This document shows, one piece after another, positions 34,509 to 46,700 of a stretch of 64,000 nucleotides of DNA; the first letter of the stretch is position 1; the number at the start of each line of letters is the position of its first letter. The notes beneath the pieces were generated by a model. The model did no database searches. It was not told the origin of the DNA and saw only the letters and a list, made by a program, of their open reading frames with translations. The translations under genes were made by a program, and so were the position numbers. Source of the DNA: Microcebus murinus (lineage: Eukaryota > Chordata > Mammalia > Primates > Cheirogaleidae); NCBI RefSeq assembly GCF_040939455.1, contig NC_134111.1:57926501-57990500 (forward strand), in the 5' to 3' direction.

Positions 34509-36457
34509 ATTTAACAGATCTACTTTTATGGTTTTAGTCTTTCGGATATCTATGTCTTAAGCATTACATGAATATAGAATTACATTTGTGTGAGTTGTGA
34601 AGTGGCAAAATGCTTATAAAGGGTTGGATTAATTAGTTTTTTCAAGTGACTTTATCAAAACAATTTACTTATTGGTTAAACCTCAGCTGGAAGTCTTCAG
34701 CTGCCTCTGCCAGTCTCTTAGAAGTGCCTGTAGCCACAATTTTGGCTCCTGTATATAGGTACGGCTAAGCCAAGAGCTACTGATCTAAGAACCAGTGGAT
34801 GTTTTGAGGGGTAGGAGATGGCATAGCTGGAATGGAGGAGGTCCAAGCCTAGTCCTTCTACAGGAACGTCATTGGGAGGCATTTCCAGAGTCCCTTACTC
34901 TGATAGCAAGATGGAATTAGAGTGAGGAGGCAAAAGTCTGTAGATTTGGGATTTGTGTGAAGAAGATAAAATTAACAAAAAGTGAGAGCTAAACCTGAGC
35001 ATAACTAGTGTGGAAAAAATTCCTCCATCAAGATACTTTTACCACTGGCATTAGATTGAAAGGCATAGAGTTTGCTCACATAGGCATGGCTTCTCTTGTT
35101 GTAAAGGTGTATATTTATTCTATCCATAGTGTTTATGATTTCAGATTTTGTTGCCTTCTACCCTTTGCCTTTCCAGATTCCATTCAGACTAATTGAATTT
35201 TAGATAAACAGTGAATAATTTATATAAGTGTGTCCCAGATGTACATGGGGCATACTTATATGCATGTTAAATACTAGAGGTGCATACTAAATATTTCTTA
35301 TTTAACTGAAATTGAAATTTAACTGGGTGTTCTTTTTGTCTTTAATTAAACTTTTTTATTTCAAGAAAATGAGAGATTCATATACAGTTGTAAAAAATAA
35401 TTCAGGGATTTTCCTGTGTTTTTATTTGCTGAATTTGACAACCCTTTCTGGATCTTTTCACCATAAGACAACCTAACCCCAAAACATTTGTGTTTGCAAA
35501 TAACAAATATTAGTTAGAAACCTTTTGGGGTCCTCTAAGAGAATAATGATTTTTGAGAGACTAATCTTTAAGATACTACTGAAATTATTTCAATGTTTTT
35601 AAAACTTCAGAATAAAACATGCAGAATTTGTAATATCTAATAATCTTTCTAGCAAGATACTGCATTGGAAATGTTAGGGAACAGTGAGCAAATTTAGCTC
35701 GAGGCATCTCTAAGCAGGTAATATTTTGAGCCATGTAGTCTCCAGTCTCTTTTATCCCCCAGTACGTCAAAGTTTTTCCACCTCCTTGACCCAGATTTGG
35801 CAAGAGGATTATAATCCTGATCTTTTCCAATAGGCTGTGGTGATTTTAATAGTGATTTTGTAACTGTGGAATTGTAATTTGGATACATGAGATCCTAATG
35901 CCCACCACCCCTTTGAATTAGATGAGGTAAAGAGATGAGTGATCCTTCAGATTTTCAGAGATTTTGAGCCTGATCACAATAGCTTACATCATCATCCTTT
36001 TCCCTTATCCATCAGTAGGTGATATGGCACGGGGAGACACATGGCCAGTTTGTTTGTCACACAACTACTTAGTCAACCTAGCTGTTGCTCCTCATTGATA
36101 ATCAGATTTCCCCCTTAGTACTTTTGTTGTTTTATCAAGGGAATAGACTGGACTGGGGAAAGGAGAGGAAGTGGAACCAAGTAAAACTGAACTAAGTAAA
36201 ATTGGTTATCTCCTTTTTCTTTCTTTATGCTTGGAAATACCTGGGCAGATACTATAGAACATTGTTCTCTAATGAGATGCAAATTGGAGCTGGAATTAAT
36301 CAATCCATTTGATCTTCCAGTGGATGAATTTTGGTTTCCAGTTTTACCACCCCTGAAGGAGCCCTGCATTGACATATTCTTTCTGCCACCACTCTCTATG
36401 AGGCAAGACATGAATGGAGACCAGTAGAGCAGAAGGTGCTGCTGCAGGGTTCTATAC

Positions 36458-36620
36458 ACCAGTGCTGTCCGAGAGAACTTCCTACAATAGTAAAAGTGTA
36501 TGCTGTCTGCCACATGTGGCAATTTAGCACATCAGATACGGCTAGTGTGAATGAGGAATTTATAATTCAGTTTTAAGTATTTTAAACTTAAAATACTTAA
36601 AATTGAATTATAAAACATAG
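36458..36620 (+). mobile_element. hAT-Charlie-type fragment containing a palindrome
   Basis: The 'accagtgctgtccgagagaa', 'cttcctacaatagtaaaagt', 'ctgccacatgtggcaattta' order resembles non-autonomous hAT elements of the MER1/MER3-like group. The AT-rich palindrome at 36559-36614 sits within or at its right side. Family and right border are uncertain. Confidence 0.5.
36559..36614. repeat. 56-bp near-perfect palindrome
   Basis: Two 27-base arms (36559-36585 and 36588-36614) are reverse complements with a single mismatch (G in the left arm versus the expected A), separated by two bases. The left arm starts TTTATAATTCAG and the right arm ends TGAATTATAAA. It would fold into one long AT-rich hairpin. 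Confidence 0.95.
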
Positions 36621-36954
36621 TAAATAGAGTCATGAACTTTTTTCAAGGGTTCTAGAGGAAGGGGAAATTTCACTTTTCCTTGTTCCCTACTCATCCACTG
36701 AAACTAAAACTAGCATAGAATATTTTGTATTCTGAATTGTCTATTCATTCAGTCTGGCTTTTTAAAGTAGGACTTGAGAAATGATGAGATTTAACCTGTT
36801 TAAACTTTGGCCTTGCTGATAAAATAACCAATTGTAACATTAGGAGGTCTCAGTATTATAGACAAATATGATTGGTATGCCAGTCAGGTGGTTATTTTGC
36901 ATATAGTATTTTGTTTCTTGTAAATAAGATTTGTCTGGAAGCTTTGTGAATAAT

Positions 36955-37172
36955 TCTGCTAATATTTATTGAGTGATTACTATGTTCCAGTCAGTATTCT
37001 GAGTCTCGAAGTAGATTTACGAGTGTTATCCTTACCTTGAGATAAGAAAATTGAGATACAGAGAGAGGAAGTACTTTCCTAGGATCACACGGTTGGCAAA
37101 AGGTGGAACCAAGATTTGAAATCAGACAGTCTACCTCTAGAGGTCATGCTCTTAACTGCTAGACTGCACTAG
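36955..37172 (-). repeat. MIR (reverse), near complete
   Basis: 'aatatttattgagtgattac', 'tgttccagtcagtattctga', 'ttgagatacagagagaggaa', 'ggatcacacggttggcaaaa' and 'caagatttgaaatcagacag' are MIR in reverse. They appear in order and nearly full length. Confidence 0.8.
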
Positions 37173-37926
37173 TCTCTTACGTTGTTTTTAAAGTGGTCAT
37201 AGACATTTCATTTGTATGTGAAGCTGACTACTAGGGGAAATGGATTCCTACTTCTAGCAGAGGTCCAGCTGGATTATATGCTGCAGCCCTGATAGTGTAA
37301 GGGAAGGTTTCCAGTTGCAAACCACTGAGGGCAGTGCTGGAGGCAGCTTCAAGTTCCAGCAGAGAGGGAAGGATCAGGTCTGGCTGTGGAGTCTCTAGTG
37401 GTGAGGAGGATGGAGGGAGGAATTCTTAGTGGCTTTGGGTTGGAAAAAGGGAATGTCATTTGGCATGTTTAAAGCATATCAAAGAGCAGTGGGTATGCTT
37501 AAGTCAGGTCGGCTTCCTACAAGCAAATGTTAAACAGTTACTGAGTTGTTTGTGATGGTTTAATTTCTTGAGAGCTAACTTGAAATAATTTCATATATTA
37601 TGACCATATTTCTCCCTTGTAATCTTTGACAGAGTCTTTCAGTCTTGCAGTCTGTACTTTTTCCTCATCATACTGGGCTGTAATTTGTTTTATTTTTCAT
37701 GGGAATATAAAATTAGTTGAATGAAACATTGTTGGATCTTGATGCATTAAATATTATAACAATGCTAAGGATGGTTATTCTAAAACAAATAAATGGACAC
37801 TTTATATAAAGTAGTCAAAAAGTAAAGGAAGTAAGTGATTTCTTTTAGTCAACTCTTTCACCTTATATCATTCACCATCTTTGGAATGTCTGGTCTAGTC
37901 CTTGGTTTTCTTCCTTAGTAATTGTT

Positions 37927-38268
<342 letters not shown>

Positions 38269-40026
38269 TAGTAATTGTTAATGTAATATCAGTGTGATGT
38301 TTTTCCTAGGCATGTAATATTTTTGACGTTAAGAGATTGGGCACATTACAAAACAAGTAACTGAAAAGTAAGTGACCCTTTTCACTATTTATCTATATAA
38401 CCAACTTTGAATTATCGTAATGCTTTTGTTTATTTTAGTGTATATAGTTGTTTGAAGTCAATAACCCAAAATGGTTTTCCTCTTTTTAGTGTTTATTTTT
38501 CTAACTTCTACTAAAGTGTTCATTGTGAAAATTTCTTCTAACAGCTGTGCTGTGGGCTACAGCTAAGACTAATTCCTTTAGGAGATGTAATAGGTACTGT
38601 TTTAAGGATTTGTTGATATCAAGAATTGCAGGGTGATATTAATAAAGCGTATTGGCCCTTAGTTACTTTATAAATGCTTATTTATCATTAATATATAACC
38701 TGGTTTTCTTTCTAAGCTAACTTTTCCAGTTTTTAAATACATTTTTTACCCGTCATTGATTCTTTGCAAATGTATTTGTATTTGATATTATAAATACTGT
38801 TTTTATTTTCTGTTTTATTTTAGCCAGATATGTGGTTGCAAGTGTAATCAGATTCTGGTCACATCCAGTTGTTACCCATTCTGGATTACAGTAATTTTTT
38901 ACCAACTATAAACAGAGTAAAATGAAAGTCTACCACATATTAATTCTCCTACTATACTGGTATAATAATTGGGAAATACATGTTTGTAGTAGGCTGTGTT
39001 TTTTATTGTCATTCTCTGTAGTTCTTATTTTCATTCAGAGAAATCAGTAGAAATCTTCATTTCCCGTGTACCAGAGCTGGTTACAGGTTTAGTAACATGT
39101 TACTATAATTATATTTTGTTTGTCATATCCTACGTTGAGGGATTAGTTTTTTGAGGTGGTCACTTTCAGGTTTTCTTTTGAAAATAAGATTAGTGGTTGA
39201 TATTTTTAGCTGTAGAAGTCAAAGGATTGTTTGCGTATTTCGAGATTTTGCATATCTGCTCTAATCTCTTTGTGTGCTCTTCAGTAAGGGAAATGATCTG
39301 TAGGAACTATATGCACGTTTTTATATTTCTTTACGATTGGAAATTCTCCTTGCTGTGATGTAAAAATTCTAGTTAGGATTAGTATTGTTTTAGTTAGATT
39401 TTGGTAGTTTTGTAGCTGCCAAAAATGGATTCAAAAGTTACATATAAACTGGGTTTCACAGTTATAAAAGGAAATTGGTAGAATTTTTCTAAATATCCTC
39501 AACACTTTTCCTTTTTCTATATTTGTATAAACAATGCTTTCTAGTGGGATCTTAGAATAACTAAAACAGCCTGTGACTGATAAAAACCAATTTAGGAAAA
39601 AAAATCTTTTTTGCTAAGAAGAGGTATGATGTTATAGAGTATTGGATATATTTACCTCTTGTTGGTTGTTTTTGTTGTATCCTCTTTGTTTTTTCATTTT
39701 ATGCTTGCATGTCTTCATTGGCAACATTCAAGTCTGCCTTGGACTTCTACGTGTTGAGTACTTATTTGCAAAAATGAACCCACTGATTTCTTATTAAGGG
39801 AGTGCCTTGAGTTAAAACTTCCTACTGAAGACTTGCAAACTTCAACTTCACATCATACAAAAGGCGGGGCCTTTACAGACTTACCTAATATAAACCGTTC
39901 ACTTAGTAAGATTAAGGAGAAATTTTATAACTTGAGCACAAGGTCATTGCCTTATTTTTCAAATTTTATTTTTATTTTAATTAGAGCCAGAACAAAAATC
40001 CAGATCTCTAGGCTTCAGTTCTCTCT

Positions 40027-40472
40027 CAGTCCATTTTGTGTTGCTATAACAGAATACCTGAGACTAGGTAATTTATAACAAATAGAATTTATTGGCTCAA
40101 GTTCTAGAGGCTGGGAAATTGAATATCCAGGTGCCAGATATGGTGAGGACCTCCTTGCATGGATGCTGTTCATTCCATGGTAGAAGGCAAGAGAGAGAGG
40201 TGCAGTGCAGACAAAGAGAGGGAGAGGGAGGAGTAATGAGGGAGGAGGAAGGAGGAGAAGGAGGGCAGGGGAGAGGTAGAAACAGTCTGAAAAGAGCAAA
40301 ATGGGCTAAACTCATCCTTTTATAACCCACTCTTGAGATAATGTTATCCATTCAGGAGAGGAGAGCCCTTGCAGCCCATTTACCTGTCTGAAGTTCCACC
40401 TCTTAATACTGTTAAAATGGCAATGAAATCTCAACATGAGTTCTGAATGGGGACAAACTTTCAAAACATAGC
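40027..40472 (-). mobile_element. MaLR-type solo LTR (reverse)
   Basis: Reverse wording: 'cagtccattttgtgttgcta', 'ataacagaatacctgagact', 'gtaatttataacaaatagaa', 'caagttctagaggctgggaa', 'cacctcttaatactgttaaa' and 'ttcaaaacatagca'. This matches the MST/MLT1 solo-LTR layout. A purine-rich GA insert occupies 40190-40275. It is an LTR only, with no retroviral genes. Confidence 0.7.
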
Positions 40473-41568
40473 AAGTCCAGTGCTTTTTCCAGGGTACCTC
40501 AACCAAAAATAAACAAAATTTTCTTTTAGAAAAATAACATAGTGGCTACAAAGGAACCATGGTATAGAAGTGTCATTTAGTTATAATATTAGTTGCTAGT
40601 TAATGTCTTTCCATTCTACAGCTTTCATCTTTATACCAGCCTTGTATGAGCTTTAACAGTTTAATCGCTGAGATCCTCTAGCAAGTAGTATTATAAAAAT
40701 TGGATCATACCATTATTTATTATTATTTTGGTTTTTAAAATGAATGAACCATGTGTCCTCTTTTTAACTGCTTTTAGGAGGAGCAAATGATAAGGATTGA
40801 CTGTAACATGTTTTCCAGCCATTTAATTTCACTTTATGAACAGTGATTTTTATTTACTTGTTTTTAAGTTCCCTGAGTGAAGTTTATTAGGCAAAATGGA
40901 CTCTATAGAATGTATCATATTTTCCTATCACTTCAGTATTCTCAGAATTAAACTATCGTTTTATGTGGAAGATGTCATCTTTTGAGAGCAAGCAATATGA
41001 TGGGCCGCTAACTCCAGATTTCTGTCCCTTGCAAAGGGTACGTGTTCCTTTTCTTGCAGCAACACTTAATAGGCTAGCAACATTGATTTGCTTAAATAAA
41101 TCCATTGCATATATTAGCATATACTATACATTTTCATATATAATATGAGTTATATTTCATTTTGTCTTATTCAGTTGACATTCAAGGCATTTGTCAGTTA
41201 CAGTTGTCATTTGAATTGATTTTGTCTTATTATTTATATTATTTCCTAGATAGTTTGCTATATATTTTAGGTACTTTAGTACTTATTTAAATAAAAAAAC
41301 AAACATGGCTAAGTAATACATATGGTTGAGTGAGTGGGTGTACATATAATACACTCACATGTATATGTGCTCTCTCATGGATTCGGATTTGTGTGTATAA
41401 TTGATTTTAAGTCATTTATCTGACAACCACACATTGTTAGATAAGCGCATAAGAGATTTAACATGTAATGGCCATAAAATAATCTCTTTGTTATGCCTGA
41501 AGCCAGTTTAGAAGGTCTGACTGGGAAAGTGAGTGCGGTATATTCTACTTATATAAATAGCTTGAAAT

Positions 41569-41598
41569 ACACACACACACACACACACACACACACCC
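41569..41598. repeat. (AC)n microsatellite
   Basis: About 14-15 AC units, followed by a C run. Confidence 0.95.
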
Positions 41599-41758
41599 CC
41601 ATGCCTATTTATGGCTTCATATATATGTATAGATATTTATTTGTAATTAAATTTAGGTTTTGATAAGGTATTAAATCATTTGATAGCATCACATTAAAGT
41701 TTTATTTAACACGCTTAAAGGCATGAATTTAGAGAGATTGACAAGTATTGGTATTTTT

Positions 41759-41885
41759 CATATAGAATATTTATGGAGTCCCTACTATGTGTTAGACGTT
41801 ATGTGCTGTCTAGAATATAACAGTGAACAAGTCAAGCTTTGTCTGTGCCCATGCACTTCTTCCTAAAGGGAATCAGGAAGACATC
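41759..41885 (-). repeat. L2 3' end (reverse)
   Basis: 'tttatggagtccctactatg', 'tgttagacgttatgtgctgt', 'agtgaacaagtcaagctttg' and 'tctgtgcccatgcacttct' are the L2 3' end in reverse. It is moderately diverged and directly precedes a FLAM-like piece. Confidence 0.55.
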
Positions 41886-41895
41886 ATACACATTA

Positions 41896-42022
41896 TTTTT
41901 TTTTTTTAAGGGGAAATCTGACTATATTGCCCAGACTGGCCTTGAACTTCAGGCTGAAATGATCCTCTTGCCCCAGCCTCCCAAGTAGCTAGGACTACAG
42001 GCATGTGCCACTGCACCCAGCT
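41896..42022 (-). mobile_element. FLAM-like single Alu monomer (reverse)
   Basis: A single left-monomer-type Alu with 'gactggccttgaacttcagg', 'cagcctcccaagtagctagg' and 'actacaggcatgtgccactg', preceded by a T-rich tail. A possible short duplication ACATTA lies at 41890-41895 and 42023-42028. No second monomer is present. Confidence 0.75.
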
Positions 42023-42104
42023 ACATTAATTTCTTTAAATTGCAAATATGTTAAATGATGAAGGAAAAATACTAGGTGGTATTATAGTGTACCGTAGGAG
42101 TTAT

Positions 42105-42452
42105 GTTATCTATTGCTATTTAACAAATTACTCCACAGTTTAGTGGCATAAAATAACAAACACTATCATCATACTTTCTATGAGTCAAGGATTTGGGAGA
42201 AGAGTAGCTGGGTGGTTCAGCATCAGGGTCTTCCATGAAGTTATAGTCAAGTTTTCAGCAGGCTGTAGTAACCCTAAAGACTTGATGAGTTTGGAAGGTC
42301 ATATTCAAGGTGGCTCACTCACATAGCTGTTGGCTGGAGGTTTCAGTTCCTCCTTGTTATTATCTGGAGGCCTTAGTGTCTTGAAATGTGGGCCTGAAAA
42401 CAGGCTGTTTAAATGTCCTCATAACATGGTAGCTAACTTCCTCTAGAATGAG

Positions 42453-42488
<36 letters not shown>

Positions 42489-42640
42489 GAGAGCGCGCGA
42501 GCGAGCGAGCTAGCACAGGAGCACACCTGTATGGGTACACCACATGAAAGCCTCATTGTCTTTTCTGACCTTAGCTTGGAAGTCATACAGCATCACTTCT
42601 ACATTCTGTTGATCAAGGATGTCACAAAATCCCACCCAAA
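42105..42640 (-). mobile_element. Old MaLR/ERVL-type LTR-like repeat
   Basis: 'ttatctattgctatttaaca', 'aattactccacagtttagtg', 'gagtagctgggtggttcagc', 'tcatattcaaggtggctcac' and 'ttttctgaccttagcttgga' follow a known ancient solo-LTR-like repeat in reverse. A GA-rich insert (42457-42505) with GCGA units splits the 3' part. The exact subfamily is uncertain. Confidence 0.5.
42457..42505. repeat. (GA)n with GCGA-type continuation
   Basis: A GA run of about 15 units to 42486 continues as GAAGAGAGCGCGCGAGCGAGCGAGC, adding CpGs not usual in this AT-rich intron. The composite is length-unstable by nature. Confidence 0.9.
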
Positions 42641-42759
42641 TTCAAAGGGAGGAGAAATAGACCATTCTTCTTAATCGGGAAATGTCAAGTTTCTGGAAGA
42701 GCATTTGGACCAGCAGTGTTGATATGGTCATTTTTGAAAAATACAAAAATTTGCTGCAG

Positions 42760-43520
42760 AAGGGAGAGCAAGAAGGGACACTGGGAGATCAGTTAACATA
42801 TCTGTAGTAGTCTAGGAAGGAGATGATGGTGGTGGAAGGAGGTATAAAAAGAATTAGATAAATGCAAGAGATATGCCAGGGGGTAGACATCTATTAAATG
42901 AAAAAATGTGGATGGTGAAGGAAATGAAGATGTTAGGGATGACTCCCAGGTTTCTGACATAAGCAATTAAGTGGATGTGGTACCACACTCTTGGATAAAG
43001 AAATCCCAGAGGATGTGAGGGTAGAAGTTTTTGGTTTTGTTTTCAGTGGTGTTATGGTTGTGGTGGGTGGGGGAAGATTCTAAGTTCATTTCTGAACAAA
43101 GTGAGTTTAAGTTACTTGAGGAACATTCAGTGGAAATGGAATGTTGATGTTCTATCTCAAAGGCGCAGTCTGGGTTAGAAATAATTATTTGAAGATTTTA
43201 GGTTAATATGGTAGTACGCATGAAAAAGGTTCATCCATCTGAACGGACACTGAGAAGTTAAAAAGAGGGGAAAAAAACTTTGAGGAATGTCAACATTTAA
43301 TGATTGGTTAGAGAAGGCTATGTTATCAAACAAGGCTAAGAAGGACTGGCCTAAGAGGTTAGAAGAAAGCAAGGAGGTTATGTTAAGGAAACTTTAGGTA
43401 GAAAGTATTTCATGGGTTTGTTGTAGTCAAGTAAGTTGACGACTGAATAATGTTTATTGGATTTGGCCTCTTGGAGGTGACTTCAGCAAAGTTGCTTTTT
43501 GTTTCTTGTTTTGTTATTTC
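42760..43520 (+). repeat. Ancient interspersed repeat, family not named
   Basis: Wording such as 'agtagtctaggaaggagatg', 'gggatgactcccaggtttct', 'aagtaagttgacgactgaat' and 'tattggatttggcctcttgg' recurs in mammalian genomes in the same order. It appears to resume after the L1 piece at 43525-43740 with 'gaagagcctggttagggttg', so that L1 is probably nested in it. I do not name the family. Confidence 0.5.
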
Positions 43521-43745
43521 ATTTTTTTTTATTGATATAAAAATATTTGGGGGGTACATGTGATATTTTGAGGCCTGTATACAGTGTGTAATGATTAAAT
43601 CAGTGTAATTAGGGTATCCATCACTTCATCCACTTATTTTTATTTATGTTGGGAATATTATAGTTCTTGTCTTCTAGCTATTTTGAAATATACAGTAAAT
43701 TATTAACTATAATATCCCTACTGTGCTGTAGAGGTGAAGACAAAT
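43521..43745 (-). mobile_element. L1 3' UTR fragment (reverse)
   Basis: A T-rich start is followed by 'aaatatttggggggtacatg', 'tgatattttgaggcctgtat', 'taatgattaaatcagtgtaa' and 'ttagggtatccatcacttca', i.e. the L1 3' UTR in reverse. It is short and 5'-truncated. Confidence 0.75.
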
Positions 43746-43799
43746 TGTAGTGGTGTAAAATGTGAGTGGGAGGGAAGAGCCTGGTTAGGGTTGATATAT

Positions 43800-46700
43800 T
43801 GAAGAGATCAACATAATTTTTGAAAACTAAATAGAACTTCTGGAAATTCCACAAGGACTGAAAAACCTATTTGAGGGAATGATTGAGGAAAATTGTCCTG
43901 GTCTTGCTAGAGATTTAGACACACAGGTATAAGAAGCTTACTGAACACCTGGAAGATTCATTGCAAAAAGGCAATCACCAAGACACGTAGACTGGCCAGA
44001 TTTAAAAAGGAGGAGGAACTCCTGCAAGTCATGAGGCAAAAACATCATCAAGTAACTTACAAAGGAAAATCTTGTCAGGCTAACTGCAGGCTTGTCAACG
44101 GAGACCTTAAAAGCTAGAAGGGATTGGGGCACCATCTTCAGTTTCCTTAAGGAGAAGGAATGCCAGCCTAGAATTTTGTGTCCTGCAAAACTAAGTTTCC
44201 TATATGAAGGAGAAATAAAGATTTTGCCCGACAGTCAAACACTGAGGGAATTTGTCAAGACTAGACCTGCCCTGGAGGTAATATTCAGAACTACATTATA
44301 CATGGATCAGCACAATAGAAACCCACCAATGTAAAACTACCCCAAAGGGTAAGGCTTGGAGCTCATAAAAAACAATAGTAAGAGAGGTAAAACAAAGCAG
44401 TAAAGTACAAACCAATAGAACAAACAGAACAGCACCACGTATAGCATTTGTGTCAATCAATGTGAATAGTCTGAGTATCCCACTCAAGAGACTTGGGCTG
44501 GCTGAATGGAAAGAAAAATATAACCAAAGTATCTGGTGTCTCCAGGAAACACATCTAACCCACAAGGCCTCATAGAAACTCAAGGGGAAGAGATGGGGAA
44601 AAATATTCCCTGCAAATGGAAACCAAACAAGAACGCAGGTGGAGCCATTCTCGTATCAGATAAAATTGACTTTAAATCAGCAATAGTAAGGAAGTACAAA
44701 GATGGTCATTATTTAACAGTAAAGGAAGCAATTCAACAAGAAGACATAACAATCCTAAATAATTGTGTACCTAATACAGGAATGCCCAGATTCATAATGC
44801 AGATTATACTCCATCTAAGCAAAGAGACAAACAGCAGCATTGTAATTGCTAGGGACTTCAATATCATACTCACAGAACTGGACAGATCATCAGAGCACAA
44901 AGTAAATAAACACTGGATTTAAACGGGACTATAGAACAAATGGTTCTGACAGACATTTACAGAACATTTTACCCTAGAATTACTGAATATGCATTCTTGT
45001 TATCAGCACGTGGAACATTCTTCAAGATTGATCATACCTTAGGCCACAAAACAGGTCTCAACAAATTCAAAAAAATCAAAATCATACCATGTATCTTCTC
45101 AGACCAAAGTGGAATAAAACTAGAAATAAACTCCAAGAGAAATACTTGAACATACACAAACTCATGGAAATTAAACAACCTTATGCTGAACGATTATTGG
45201 GCCAGTAATGAAATTATGATTTCTCAAACTGAATGGCAAAGGGGACACAAACTACCAAAATCTGTTTGTTTCAGCAAAAGCAGTCCTAAGGGGAAAATTC
45301 ATATCCTTAAGTGGTTACATCAAAAAGACAGAAAGGTCACAAATTAACAATCTAATAGTAACAAATCTCAAGCAACTAGAAAAGGAAGAACAAACCAAAC
45401 CCAAAGTCAGCAGAAGAAAAGAAATAACTAAGGTCAAAGCAGAACTAAATAAAATGGAAAACCAAAAAACAGTACAAAGGATCAGTGAAACAAAAAGCTG
45501 GTTCTTTGAAAAGATAAACAAAATTGATAGACCTCTTACTAGTTTAACCGGGACTGGAAGAGAAAAGACCCAAATAACCTCAATCAGAAAGGAAAAAGGA
45601 GATATTACAGCTGATACCACAGAAACACAAGTTTCATCAGTCAATACTATGAAAATCTCTATGCACATGAATTTGAAAATGTAGAGAAAATAGACAAATT
45701 CCTGGAAACACACCACCTTCCAAAACTCAATCAGGAAGAAATAAAACTCCTGAACAGACTGATAATGAACAGCAAGATTGAAGCAGTAATAAAAATCTTG
45801 ACCAGATGGATTCACAGATGAATTTTACTAGACCTACAAAGAAGAGTGGTACCCGTACTGTAAAATTATTCCATAATATGGAGATGGAGGGAATCCTCCC
45901 CAACTCATGCTATGGAGCCAGTATCACCTTGATAGCAGAGCCAGGAAATGACACAACCAAAAAAGAAAGCTACAGACCGATATCTGTTATGAATATAGGT
46001 ACAGAAATCCTCAATAAAATAATACCAAACCGAATTTAATAGCACATTAAAAAATAATACACTGTGACCAAGTGGGCTTCATCCCAGGGATGCAAGGATG
46101 GTTCAACATATGTAAACCAATAAATGTGATTCACCACATAACCAGAAGAATGAACAGGCCATATGATCATATCAATAGATGCAGAAAAAGCATTTGACAA
46201 AATTTAAAACCCTTTTATGATTTAAAAAAAAAGCCCTTAACCTAGGTATAGACGGTTATCTTAAAATTGTTAAAACCATATATGACAAACCCACAGCCAA
46301 CATCATACTTAATGGGTAAAAATTGAAAGCATTCCCACTAAGAACTAGAATAAGACAAGTGTGCCCACTGTCACCACTTCTGTTCTGCAAGGAGCTAGAA
46401 GTGCTACCCAGAGAAATAAAGGGTATCTAAAAGGGGAAAGAGAAGATCAAACTATTGCTTTTTCCTGACAATATGATCTTGTATCTAGAAAATCCCAAAG
46501 TTTCCACCAAGAGACTTGTGGAATTGATAAACAAATTCAGCATAATCTCATGTTACAAAATCAGTGTACACAAATTAGTAACATTTCTATGCATTAGTAA
46601 CAGTCAAGGTGAGTGTCAAATCAAAAACTCACTACCATTCACAATAGTTACAAAGAAAATAAAATACCTAGTACTATACTTAACCAAAGAGGGTGGGAAA

